A program made the position numbers and the translations under genes. A stretch of 64,000 bases of DNA from DASRDZ01 sp035569495 (GTDB lineage Bacteria > Chloroflexota > Dormibacteria > Aeolococcales > Aeolococcaceae), in NCBI GenBank assembly GCA_035569495.1, contig DATMMX010000012.1:124001-188000 (forward strand), in the 5' to 3' direction. Under the pieces are notes generated by a model. That model did no database searches and was not told the DNA's origin. It saw only the letters and a program-made list of their open reading frames with translations. The stretch's first letter is position 1; the number at the start of each line of letters is the position of its first letter. Positions 18,485-26,384 of this stretch are shown here, one piece after another.

Positions 18485-19428
18485 GCCGGCAGGGGCGCCG
18501 GGGCACGCAGCCAGCCGCGCTGCGGGAAGGCGCCCAGCACCTCGGCGACCTCGTCCACCTCGGCGTCGGTGAGCCGCTTGCGCCAGCGGGTGGGCTGCTC
18601 CTGGGCGATGCGCATCTCCACAAAGCCCTCGCCCGGCCGGTTGCTCTCGGCCAGGAACTGCTCCACCCGCGGCGACCAGTTCAGGCCAACACAGTCAAAA
18701 ACAGAGCGGAACCGCGCGGGCGGATCGGTGCACAGGTCCTCGTGGGTGAGGAACAGCCACTCGGGATGCCGCGCCAGCGACTCGCCGAGCACGGTGGTGA
18801 GCAGCCCCACCGTCCAGGCGATGCCACCGAGCGCCGACAGCCGCGGCGACGGCGGCGCGACGCCCAGGCGGTCGAGCACCCGCTCGCGCACCGCCTCGCG
18901 CGAGCCGAGGTCGAAGCCGTGCATGCCGAGCTGCCGCCAGCTCGACACCACGTTGAGCGGGTTGCGCTGGATGGCGACCACGCGCGGCTGGTAGCGCGCC
19001 ACCAGCCATTCGACCGAGAACGGCGCGTAGATCGACTTGACCACCGTGCATTGCGGCCCGCCCGGCAGCCGCGACGCGACACTCGCATACTGCCGGGTCA
19101 GCGGATCGCGCAGCGAGCGGGGCAGGCGCAGCGCCACGCGTCCCGCATGCAGCTTCCATCCCCGCATGCGCGGCAGGCGGCCGGACCACACCGCGTCCCA
19201 CAGCGGCGTGAGCGCGCCCTCGTTGGTGGCGTCGACGAACGGGTAGGGGCCGAAGCCGCGACGGCCGGCGACCTCGGGACGCTCGGTGTCGGCGTCGACG
19301 TTGTCCGGCTCGTGGTAGTAGCGCACGCCCTCGGCGCGGCTCATCACCTTGCCGCACCACGACGTGCCCGAGCGCGCGGTGCCGACGATGAGGATGCGGT
19401 CTTGGCGGCCGGGGAGCGTCTCGGTCAC
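18481..19428 (-). CDS. Sulfotransferase family protein
   Basis: A 315-residue PAPS-dependent sulfotransferase-like protein. The 5'-phosphosulfate loop is ILIVGTARSGTSWCGKVM and the 3'-phosphate motif is RNPLNVVSSWRQLGM. The start is the GTG whose last bases form GTGA with the stop of the upstream glycosyltransferase; an ATG at 19461 would add 11 residues. It is a paralog of the sulfotransferase at 20559-21515 (same RNPLNVVSSW block), and the two flank a GT4 gene. It probably sulfates the glycan or lipid made by this locus; the acceptor is unknown. Confidence 0.85.
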   Translation of the reverse strand: MTETLPGRQDRILIVGTARSGTSWCGKVMSRAEGVRYYHEPDNVDADTERPEVAGRRGFGPYPFVDATNEGALTPLWDAVWSGRLPRMRGWKLHAGRVALRLPRSLRDPLTRQYASVASRLPGGPQCTVVKSIYAPFSVEWLVARYQPRVVAIQRNPLNVVSSWRQLGMHGFDLGSREAVRERVLDRLGVAPPSPRLSALGGIAWTVGLLTTVLGESLARHPEWLFLTHEDLCTDPPARFRSVFDCVGLNWSPRVEQFLAESNRPGEGFVEMRIAQEQPTRWRKRLTDAEVDEVAEVLGAFPQRGWLRAPAPLPA

Positions 19429-20555
19429 GGTCGGGGAATCCACTGCAGGACGTGCCTCCATTGCTCGCGGACGCGCTCGCGCCCATGGTGTTGTTCGACC
19501 CACTCGCGTGCCGGCGCGCGCGCGGGCGGTGGTGCGTCGAGAAGGTGCAAGACCAGGCCGCAGAGCTGGTCGAGCGAGGCGACGTGCAGGCCGGGCGCGC
19601 CGCTCAGGCCCTCGAAGGCGACCGGCGTTCCCGCGACGGGACGGCCGTGCCACAGGTAATGCAGAACCTTGGTCTTCACCCCCGCGCCCGAGGCCAGTGG
19701 CGCCAGGCAGAGGTCGGCGGCGGCGACCACGCTGTCGACGTCGGCAACAGCGCCGAGGCAGAAAACCGTGTCGTGCAGCGCAGCGTCGACCGAGAGCTGC
19801 TCACTGCCCGGGCCGCACATCACCAGCGCCGTCCCCACCGGCAGCCGCGGCGCCAGCTCGCGCAGCAGCCATCGCGCCGCCGCCGCGTTGTGCTTCGCGG
19901 TCATGGTGCCGAGGAAGAGCAGCACGCGCTGCGGCTCGACGCCGATGCGCGCGACCAGCGCGGCGCGCGCCGCGACTTGATCCACCGCGCGCGCCAGTGG
20001 TGCATGGTCGACGGTGGCCAGCTTGCCGCGCAGGCGCGGGTGCAAACGCCGCCACGCCTCCGCCTCGACGTCGCCGATCGACACCGCGACCGCGCAGCGC
20101 CGCGCCGCCAGGCGTTCCAGCAGCGTCCAGACCAGCAGCATCAACCGGTTGCGCGGCGTCGGCGCGAGACGGCGGTAGTGGAGCGACTGGCACTCGTTGG
20201 TGTCCCACACCACCGGCTTGCCGGTGCGCGCCACGTACACGGCGGGGACGAGCATGGCGTTGGCCACGATCAGGGCGTCGGCCGAGCGCGCCGCCTCGCG
20301 GATCACCCTTGCCCAGTCGAGGGAAAAGCCGCGGAACGGCTTGCGCGACGGGGCCACCACCCGCGACGCCCAGGGCAGCGCCGCCCCCGCACCCACCGGC
20401 TCACGCGTGCTCGCCACCGCCACGTCGACACCGAGACCGCTGAGCGTTTCGAGGAGCACGCGCGAGCGCACCTGCAGGCCGCCGTGCGGTTCGGCGAGCG
20501 AGCCGAAGGTGACCAGCAGCAAACGCTGGGCGCGCGCGGGAGTCGTCGCCACCAC
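19425..20555 (-). CDS. Glycosyltransferase family 4 protein
   Basis: A 376-residue GT-B fold transferase. The N-terminal domain opens LLLVTFGSLAEPHGGLQVRS, the glycine-rich acceptor side. The C-terminal domain has VLLFLGTMTAKHNAAAARWL and LCLAPLASGAGVKTKVLHYL followed by GTPVAFEGL, the nucleotide-sugar side of GT4-like enzymes. The start is GTG, 3 bases after the upstream sulfotransferase stop. Sandwiched between two sulfotransferases, it likely adds a sugar to the same product. The donor cannot be read from the sequence. Confidence 0.85.
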   Translation of the reverse strand: MVATTPARAQRLLLVTFGSLAEPHGGLQVRSRVLLETLSGLGVDVAVASTREPVGAGAALPWASRVVAPSRKPFRGFSLDWARVIREAARSADALIVANAMLVPAVYVARTGKPVVWDTNECQSLHYRRLAPTPRNRLMLLVWTLLERLAARRCAVAVSIGDVEAEAWRRLHPRLRGKLATVDHAPLARAVDQVAARAALVARIGVEPQRVLLFLGTMTAKHNAAAARWLLRELAPRLPVGTALVMCGPGSEQLSVDAALHDTVFCLGAVADVDSVVAAADLCLAPLASGAGVKTKVLHYLWHGRPVAGTPVAFEGLSGAPGLHVASLDQLCGLVLHLLDAPPPARAPAREWVEQHHGRERVREQWRHVLQWIPRP

Positions 20556-20558
20556 GAT

Positions 20559-21515
20559 TCAGTCCTTCACTCCCCAGTCGCCGAGGTCGAAGCGGCGCAG
20601 CACGCCGGTCACCTCGGCGACCTGCTCGGGGCTGAGCCGGCGGCGGTACTGGGTCGCCTGCACCAGGCGGCGGCTCTCGCCCTCGACGGTGGTGGTGACC
20701 GCGTTGGGATGCGCCTTGGCGTTGCCGCCGTGGGCGGTGAAGCTCGGGTCCTCGGACGCGGTGAGATAGGCGTCGGTGCCCTCGGTCCAGTCCAGGCCGA
20801 GGCGGCCGTACAGCTCGGTGAAGCCCGCGCGCGGCTCGCGACACAGCTCGTCGTGCGACAGCACGATCCACTCGGGATGACGGCGCACCGCCTGGCGCAT
20901 GCCGGCGTAGAGCAGGCCGACCGTCCAGGCGACGCGCGCCGCCTCCGACGCATCGGACGGCGGCGGGGCGACGTCGAGCCGGACCATCAGGCTGCGGCGC
21001 ACCTCGGGGTCGTCCCAGAGCGGGCGCCGGGGCAGCATGTCGAGCTGCATCCAGCTCGACACCACGTTGAGCGGGTTGCGGTGCAGCACCACGACGCGCG
21101 GCCGGTAGGTGGCCGACAACCACTCCAGGGCCAGCGAGGCGTTGACCGTCTTGACCAGGACGTGCTCAGGACGCTTGCGCGTCATCGCGGTTGCCCGGGC
21201 CAATGCCAGGATCGCCCAGTCGCGCGCGGCGGGCGGCAGCTTGACCATGCGCCGTCCCGCAGCACGCGCGGCCTCGACGTGGTCCCAGGGCCAGCCGCCG
21301 GCGAAGGCGAGGTCCCAGGTGGCCCGGTAGCGCTGCGGCGCCAGTCCCGCGGGGACCGCCGGGTAATCGCCAAGCTTGGCGGCAACCATGGCGCCGAGCA
21401 CGTCGGAGAAGGGTCCGTCCGGCTCGTAGACGGTGCGCACCCCGGCCGCCTGGCCGAGCACGTTGGCCGCCCACGTCGACCCGCTGCGCGGCGTTCCCGC
21501 GAAGACGATCCTCAT
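20559..21515 (-). CDS. Sulfotransferase family protein (second copy)
   Basis: A 318-residue PAPS-dependent sulfotransferase-like protein with 5' loop IVFAGTPRSGSTWAANVL and 3' motif HRNPLNVVSSWMQLDM. It shares both motifs and a WTVGLL...RHPEW block with the sulfotransferase at 18481-19428, but has an extra segment after the first motif (about residues 45-95). The ATG is preceded by AAAGGA and lies 23 bases after the permease stop, the only real gap in this otherwise overlapping gene string. Confidence 0.85.
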   Translation of the reverse strand: MRIVFAGTPRSGSTWAANVLGQAAGVRTVYEPDGPFSDVLGAMVAAKLGDYPAVPAGLAPQRYRATWDLAFAGGWPWDHVEAARAAGRRMVKLPPAARDWAILALARATAMTRKRPEHVLVKTVNASLALEWLSATYRPRVVVLHRNPLNVVSSWMQLDMLPRRPLWDDPEVRRSLMVRLDVAPPPSDASEAARVAWTVGLLYAGMRQAVRRHPEWIVLSHDELCREPRAGFTELYGRLGLDWTEGTDAYLTASEDPSFTAHGGNAKAHPNAVTTTVEGESRRLVQATQYRRRLSPEQVAEVTGVLRRFDLGDWGVKD

Positions 21516-21538
21516 TGTCTGTGCTGTCCTTTTCGAAC

Positions 21539-22768
21539 TCAGGTGCGGATGGCGTCGACGGGCTGGAGGGTCGCGGCGCGCAGGCTGGGCACCATGCCGG
21601 CGACCACGCCGACCAGCAGCGAGATGGCGAGTGCGCCGCCCATGGCCAGCAGCGGCGTGCCGATGGCGGGGACGCCGCTGACCAGGTTGGGCAGCAGGTG
21701 CGCGGCGCCGCCGCCGAGCAGTGCGCCGAGCACCCCGCCCGAGGCGACCAGGGCCAGCGCCTCGAGGAGGAACTGGGCGCCGATGTTGCGCCGGGTGGCG
21801 CCGAAGGCGCGGCGCACGCCGATCTCGTAGGTGCGCTCGTGGACGCTGGCCAGCATCACGTTGGCGACGCCGAGCGCGCCCGCGGTGAGCGACACCGCGG
21901 CCACCACCAGCAGCATCCAGGCGAGCAATGTGTCGACGCGCTGGGTACCGTCGACCAGGTCCTGCTGCGAGCGCACCTGGAAGTCGACGTTGGCGGGGTT
22001 GGTGATGTGGTGCTGCTGCATGAGGCGGCGCTGCACCTCCTGCTCGGCCGCGCCGACCGCGCTCGCCGACTGCGCCTGCACGGAGATCTGCTGGATGCGC
22101 GGGCTTCCCTGGGGGAGCAGGCGCGACCACGCGCTGCTCAGCGGCACCACGGTGACGTCGTCGGCATTGACGGTGCCCGTCGCGCCGCGCGCCGCGAAGA
22201 CGCCGACGACGCGATACGGCTGCCCGTCGATGCGGATCATCTGGCCGAGCGGGCTGTCACGGAAGAAGAGGTTGTCGGCGACGGTCTGCCCGATCACCGC
22301 CACCGGCGCGGCGGTGGCCTGGTCGGTGGCGTCGAGGAAGCGTCCGCCGGCCAGCTTGTAGCCGCGCACGGTGGCGAACTGCTCGGTGCTGCCGACCACG
22401 TCGGTGCGCCAGTTGCGATCGTAGTAGCTGAGCTGGCCGCGCAACCCCGCGGTGGGCACGGCGGCGACCACGTCGGGCAGCGTGGCGGCGTCGCCGAGGG
22501 CGGCGACGTCGTTGCTGGTCAGCGTGTCGCCGGTGCCGAAACCCTGCTGCACACCCGAAGCCGACGCCGCCGCGGGATACACGGCCAGCACGTCGGCGCC
22601 GAGGCCGTCCACGTCGTGCCGGGTCTGCGTGGAGACGGCGCGGACCAGGCCGATCACGACAACTGTGGCCGCAACTCCGACGACCACGCCGAAGAGGTTG
22701 AGCAGGGCGCGCACCCGGTGGGCGCGCAGCCCGCGCATGGTCAGCGAGGCGACCTCGAAGGGGCTCAT
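21539..22768 (-). CDS. ABC transporter permease, FtsX/MacB type
   Basis: A 409-residue permease with one N-terminal transmembrane segment, a large extracytoplasmic MacB-like periplasmic core domain (about residues 50-280) and three C-terminal transmembrane segments of the FtsX domain. The motif VHERTYEIGVRRAFGATRRNI is the conserved FtsX cytoplasmic loop. It pairs with the ATPase just upstream (ATGA overlap) and the membrane-fusion adaptor before that, forming a MacAB-like mechanotransmission exporter. These move peptides, toxins or lipids rather than small ions. Confidence 0.92.
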   Translation of the reverse strand: MSPFEVASLTMRGLRAHRVRALLNLFGVVVGVAATVVVIGLVRAVSTQTRHDVDGLGADVLAVYPAAASASGVQQGFGTGDTLTSNDVAALGDAATLPDVVAAVPTAGLRGQLSYYDRNWRTDVVGSTEQFATVRGYKLAGGRFLDATDQATAAPVAVIGQTVADNLFFRDSPLGQMIRIDGQPYRVVGVFAARGATGTVNADDVTVVPLSSAWSRLLPQGSPRIQQISVQAQSASAVGAAEQEVQRRLMQQHHITNPANVDFQVRSQQDLVDGTQRVDTLLAWMLLVVAAVSLTAGALGVANVMLASVHERTYEIGVRRAFGATRRNIGAQFLLEALALVASGGVLGALLGGGAAHLLPNLVSGVPAIGTPLLAMGGALAISLLVGVVAGMVPSLRAATLQPVDAIRT

Positions 22769-23442
22769 GCCGCCTCGACGGCGAGCACGCGGCCGTTGCT
22801 GATGCGCACCAGCCGGCGCGCCTGGGCGGCCACGCCGGGGTTGTGGGTGACCACGACGACGGTGCGGCCGGTGCGGTTCATGCCGCGCAGCAGGGCGACG
22901 ATGGCGTTGGCGGCCTGGGCGTCGACGCTGCCGGTGGGCTCGTCCGCGAGCACCACCGCCGGGTCGTTGGCCACCGCGCGCGCGATCGCGGCGCGCTGCT
23001 GCTCGCCGCCCGACAGGGTGGCCACGCGGTGCTCGGCGCGGTCGGCGAGGCCCACCTCGTCGAGCAGGCCGAGCGCCCGCCTGCGACGCTCGCGCCGCGA
23101 GCGGTGCGAGTAGAGCAGCGGCACCTCGACGTTCTCGACCACGGTGAGCCCGGGGATGAGGTGGAAGGCCTGGAAGACGAAGCCGATGCTGCGCCCGCGC
23201 AGCCGCGACAGGCGGCGGTCGTCCAGCTCGGCGGTGTCGACGCCCATGACGACGCAGCGGCCGCCGCTGGGACGGTCGAGGCAGCCCATCAGGTTGAGCA
23301 GTGTCGACTTGCCCGAGCCCGACGCGCCCATCACCGCGACGAACTCGCCCTGCTTGATGGTCAGGTCGACGCCGGCCAGCGCGGTCACGCTGTGCCCGTC
23401 GTCGATGGGGAAGATCTTGCAGACCGACTCCAGTCTGATCAT
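22765..23442 (-). CDS. ABC transporter ATP-binding protein, LolD/MacB type
   Basis: A 225-residue ATPase with Walker A GASGSGKST, Q-loop VFQAFHLIPGLTV, signature LSGGEQQRAAIAR, Walker B VVLADEPTGSVD and H-loop VVVVTHN. It has the short domain typical of LolD/FtsE/MacB ATPases that power FtsX-type permeases. Four-base overlaps join it to the adaptor upstream and the permease downstream, so the three are translated as one unit. Confidence 0.95.
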   Translation of the reverse strand: MIRLESVCKIFPIDDGHSVTALAGVDLTIKQGEFVAVMGASGSGKSTLLNLMGCLDRPSGGRCVVMGVDTAELDDRRLSRLRGRSIGFVFQAFHLIPGLTVVENVEVPLLYSHRSRRERRRRALGLLDEVGLADRAEHRVATLSGGEQQRAAIARAVANDPAVVLADEPTGSVDAQAANAIVALLRGMNRTGRTVVVVTHNPGVAAQARRLVRISNGRVLAVEAA

Positions 23443-24914
23443 GGCGCGGGCGTCCGCAGCGCGACATGGCTGCCGATGACCACCTGCTGGCCGTCGGCGA
23501 GCCCCTCGGTGATCTCGGTGAGCGTGTCGCCGACGTGGCCGATCTTCACCGGCGTGGCCACGGCGCGCGCCTCGTACCAGACGTCGACCAGCATGTCGCC
23601 GCCGACGCTGTACACCGCCTGGCTGGGCACCGCGACGACGTTGTCGGCGCGGGCGACGGTGACGCTGACGCTCGCGGTCATGCCGTCCTTGAGGCGTGGG
23701 TCGCCGCTGTCAGGCACCACGGTGGCGTAGTAGGAGACCACTCCGGACATCACGGTGGCGCTCGAGGCCACGCCGATCACCTTGCAGGGCAGGGAGAGTC
23801 CGGGCACGGCGTCGACGGCGACCGTGCAGGACTGGCCGGCGGCGAGGCGGGCGGCGTCGACCTCGGCGAAGGGCGCGGCGACGTCGAAGTCGGTGCCGGT
23901 GGAGAGCACCAGGAAGGCCCGGCTCGGCGCGCCCACCGCTCCTGACGCCCCGGTCAGTGGCAGCGGCGCCGTGCTGCCCGGCGCCACCGGCGCGGCGCTC
24001 CCCGTGTTGTTGCCGGTGGTGGCACCAACCTGCCCGTTGACCGACGACACCACACCGCTGACCGGCGCCAGCAGGGTTGTCTGGGTGAGCGTCGCCTGGG
24101 CGTGGTCCACCTGGGCCCGGGCGGCGGCGAGGCTCGCCTGGGCCTGGGCGACGCGGTTGGCGTCGGGCGCGGTGGCGGCGTCGAGGTTGGCGTGCGCGTC
24201 GCTGAGCTGCTGGCTGGCCTGGTCGATGCGCGACTGGCCGTTCTGCGCGTCCTGGAGCTGGCGGAGCTGGTCGGCCTGGAGGACGCGGGTGGCGTCGTCC
24301 ACCGCGGCCTGGTCGGCCTGGCACGTCGACGGGTTCGGCGTCGGCCCTGGCGTCGTCACCGGTTGACCTCCGCCGCACCCGTCGCCGACCTGCTTGGCGC
24401 GCGCGTCGGTGAGCCGGTTCTGGTCAGCGGTGACCCGATCCGAGTCCTGCTGGTTGAGGACGAGCACGTCGGTGCGCACCGTGTCCAGGGTCGCCTGCGC
24501 GTTGCTCACCGCGCGCTTCAGCGCCTGCTGCTGCGCGCTGCCCACCGGCTGGGTGGCCGCGGCCAGCACCGAGGTCGCCCCGGTCAGCACCGCCTGCGCC
24601 TCGGCGAGTGCGGCGCGCTGCGCCGAATCGTCGAGCCGGGCCACCACCTGGCCGGCGTTGACGTGCTGTCCCGGCGACACGTCGATCTCGGCGACGCGAC
24701 CCGACGCCGCGAAGTCGAGCGGCACCTGCGACGCGGGCACCACCGTGCCGGCGGCGGCGACGACGACGGGAAAGCTGCGCTGCGCCACGGTGGCGAGCTG
24801 CGGCAGCGGCGCCGGCTTGCCCAGCACGGCCAGCGCGCGCGGCGCCACCGCGGCGCAGAGCGCGACCACGGCGAGCAGCACCGCGGTGCGGAACTGGACC
24901 TTGCGGCGCCTCAT
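23439..24914 (-). CDS. Membrane-fusion (MacA/HlyD-type) adaptor subunit
   Basis: A 491-residue adaptor with an N-terminal membrane anchor (about residues 10-30). A split biotinyl-lipoyl domain is visible as GRVAEIDVSPGQHVNAGQVVARLD and LLAPVSGVVSSVNGQVG. Between its halves is a long Ala/Gln-rich alpha-helical hairpin, interrupted near residue 180 by a Gly/Pro-rich loop bearing two cysteines. C-terminal beta-barrel and membrane-proximal segments follow. It matches the partner of MacB-type exporters. In a monoderm it would span the cell wall. Starts at ATG overlapping the upstream LuxR-type gene (ATGA). Confidence 0.9.
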   Translation of the reverse strand: MRRRKVQFRTAVLLAVVALCAAVAPRALAVLGKPAPLPQLATVAQRSFPVVVAAAGTVVPASQVPLDFAASGRVAEIDVSPGQHVNAGQVVARLDDSAQRAALAEAQAVLTGATSVLAAATQPVGSAQQQALKRAVSNAQATLDTVRTDVLVLNQQDSDRVTADQNRLTDARAKQVGDGCGGGQPVTTPGPTPNPSTCQADQAAVDDATRVLQADQLRQLQDAQNGQSRIDQASQQLSDAHANLDAATAPDANRVAQAQASLAAARAQVDHAQATLTQTTLLAPVSGVVSSVNGQVGATTGNNTGSAAPVAPGSTAPLPLTGASGAVGAPSRAFLVLSTGTDFDVAAPFAEVDAARLAAGQSCTVAVDAVPGLSLPCKVIGVASSATVMSGVVSYYATVVPDSGDPRLKDGMTASVSVTVARADNVVAVPSQAVYSVGGDMLVDVWYEARAVATPVKIGHVGDTLTEITEGLADGQQVVIGSHVALRTPAP

Positions 24915-25333
24915 ACCACGGCCGCCGCAGCGCCGGCGTGCGCGTCGTCCCAGCGATCCGCCCAGCCGCTGCGCGTCGCCAGTGCGATGGCCTCGCGCTG
25001 CGAGTGCACGCCGAGCTTGCCCAGGATGTTGCGGATGTGGGTGCGCACGGTGGTGATCGCGGTGCCGCTCTCCATGGCGACGCGTTCCGCCGACCAGCCG
25101 TCCACCAGCGCGCGCAGGGTGCGCCGCTCGGTGCGGGTGAGCTGGGCCAGCGCGGCGACGGTGCGCTGCCGCGGCGCGCCGGTGCGCTCGCGGATGCGCC
25201 GGGTCACGTTCTCGGCGCTGGCGGGCCCGTCGACCACCGACACGTCGAGGCTCATCGCCCGCAGCTGGGCGGCGAGTCGCGCGCCGGTGCGGGCACCGTC
25301 GTCGCCGCAGACCACCACCACCATGACGTTCAC
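24911..25333 (-). CDS. Small LuxR-type helix-turn-helix protein
   Basis: A 140-residue protein. The C-terminal 65 residues form a LuxR/GerE-like helix-turn-helix (LTRTERRTLRALVDGWSAE then TTVRTHIRNILGKLGVHS). The N-terminal half resembles the first strands of a receiver domain (VVVVCGDDGARTGARL) but lacks a phosphoacceptor aspartate motif and is too short to be complete. The GTG start forms GTGA with the response regulator stop. It probably works with that regulator on the downstream genes. Confidence 0.8.
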   Translation of the reverse strand: MNVMVVVVCGDDGARTGARLAAQLRAMSLDVSVVDGPASAENVTRRIRERTGAPRQRTVAALAQLTRTERRTLRALVDGWSAERVAMESGTAITTVRTHIRNILGKLGVHSQREAIALATRSGWADRWDDAHAGAAAAVV

Positions 25334-26127
25334 TGCCGCGCCGTCGCCCGCGCCTCGAACACCGACAGGCGCATGCCACCGCTGCCCGGCGACGGCAGCG
25401 GCTCGTCGAGGAAGCGGTAGCCGAGGCCGCGCACCGTGACCAGGTGCTCGGGATTCTGCGGGTCGCGCTCGATCTTCTGGCGCAGCCGCTTGACGTGCAC
25501 GTCGAGCGTCTTGGTGTCGCCGAAGTACTCCGGGCCCCACACCTCGCTGATCAGGAATTCGCGGGTGCGCAGGCGTCCGCGGCCTTCGAGGAAGGACACC
25601 AGGAGCTGGAACTCCTTGGGGGTGAAGGCGACGTGCTTGCCGCGCACGCGGACCTCGTGACGGCTGCTGTCCAACTCCACGGGTCCGCCGGCGAGCACGT
25701 CGTGTGCCGGCGGCTGCGGCTGGCCCATGCGGCTGCGGCGGAGATGGGCGCGCACCCGCGAGACCAGTTCGGGAAGCGAGAACGGCTTGGTGACGTAGTC
25801 GTCGGCGCCGACCTCCAATCCGCTGACCTTGTCGGCCTCGCCGTCCTTGCCGGTGACCATGAGGATGGGCACCGCGGATTCGGCGCGCAGGATGCGGCAC
25901 ACGTCGAGGCCGCTGAGTCGCGGCAGCATCAGGTCGAGGATCACCAGGTCGGGGTGCTCGGTGCGGAAGCGCTCCAGCCCGCGCACGCCGTCGCGTGCCA
26001 CCAGCACCTCGTATCCCTCGCGCCCCAGCGCGATGCCCATCAGCTCCGCCAGCCGCTCGTCGTCCTCGACGACGAGAATCACCGGAGACGCCGCGGATCC
26101 GCGCACGCGCGCAGGTTCGACTGTCAT
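25330..26127 (-). CDS. OmpR/PhoB-family response regulator (orphan)
   Basis: A 265-residue two-domain regulator. The receiver has acidic residues VVEDDER, phosphoacceptor LVILDLMLPRLSG and the conserved lysine in YVTKPFSLPEL. The C-terminal winged helix contains FTPKEFQLLVSFLE, TREFLISEVWG and DVHVKRLRQKIE...TVRGLGYRF. No histidine kinase gene is adjacent. The ATG at 26127 follows GGGGAA. It heads a chain of overlapping genes leading to the exporter and sulfotransferases. It also lies between that chain and the pst locus, so a PhoP-like role is conceivable but unproven. Confidence 0.93.
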   Translation of the reverse strand: MTVEPARVRGSAASPVILVVEDDERLAELMGIALGREGYEVLVARDGVRGLERFRTEHPDLVILDLMLPRLSGLDVCRILRAESAVPILMVTGKDGEADKVSGLEVGADDYVTKPFSLPELVSRVRAHLRRSRMGQPQPPAHDVLAGGPVELDSSRHEVRVRGKHVAFTPKEFQLLVSFLEGRGRLRTREFLISEVWGPEYFGDTKTLDVHVKRLRQKIERDPQNPEHLVTVRGLGYRFLDEPLPSPGSGGMRLSVFEARATARQ

Positions 26128-26283
26128 AGGTTCCCCACAAAGCCCCATAAAACCGGCCGCGCTGCATGACATGCCGGTCGCCTGTATTGTCCGGGTCGCC
26201 CGGAGTGGCTTGGTGGACGAACTGCTTAAGGTCGAATTAGGATCCGGCGGCTTGTGGAATTGGCGTGGAAAACTCTGATCAAT

Positions 26284-26313
26284 GTTCGCCCGCATTTGCT
26301 CATGCAGGCGAAC
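26284..26313 (-). promoter_or_regulatory. Strong stem-loop or operator upstream of the response-regulator gene
   Basis: The sequence has 12-base arms, GTTCGCCCGCAT and ATGCAGGCGAAC, around a 6-base loop. On the plus strand one position is a C-A mismatch; in a minus-strand transcript the same position is a G-U wobble, so all 12 pairs form. There is no following U run. It lies 157 bases upstream of the response regulator and could be a leader hairpin or a dyad operator. Confidence 0.4.
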
Positions 26314-26330
26314 CCGGTTTAAAACAGTGA

Positions 26331-26354
26331 AGAGGCCCGGCGCACTGCCGGGCC
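26331..26354 (-). terminator. Rho-independent-like terminator of the third binding-protein gene
   Basis: A perfect 8-base-pair stem, GGCCCGGC / GCCGGGCC, with a 5-base loop lies just past the stop codon at 26385 on the minus strand. It is followed in transcript sense by TCTTCACTGTTTT, a loose U-rich tract. It should separate the phosphate-binding genes from the response-regulator operon. Confidence 0.65.
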
Positions 26355-26384
26355 CCTTCTGCAACTGCGGAACTTCGAGAAGCC

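Noticed and set aside
19429..19653. N-terminal extension of the sulfotransferase at 18481-19428
   Set aside because: The added residues are Arg/Pro/Ala-rich and lie inside the upstream glycosyltransferase; the GTGA overlap start fits the pattern of the whole gene string.
26128..26364. N-terminal extension of the response regulator to 26364
   Set aside because: The extra residues run through the terminator and the hairpin region and precede a normal receiver start; ATG 26127 has a ribosome binding site.
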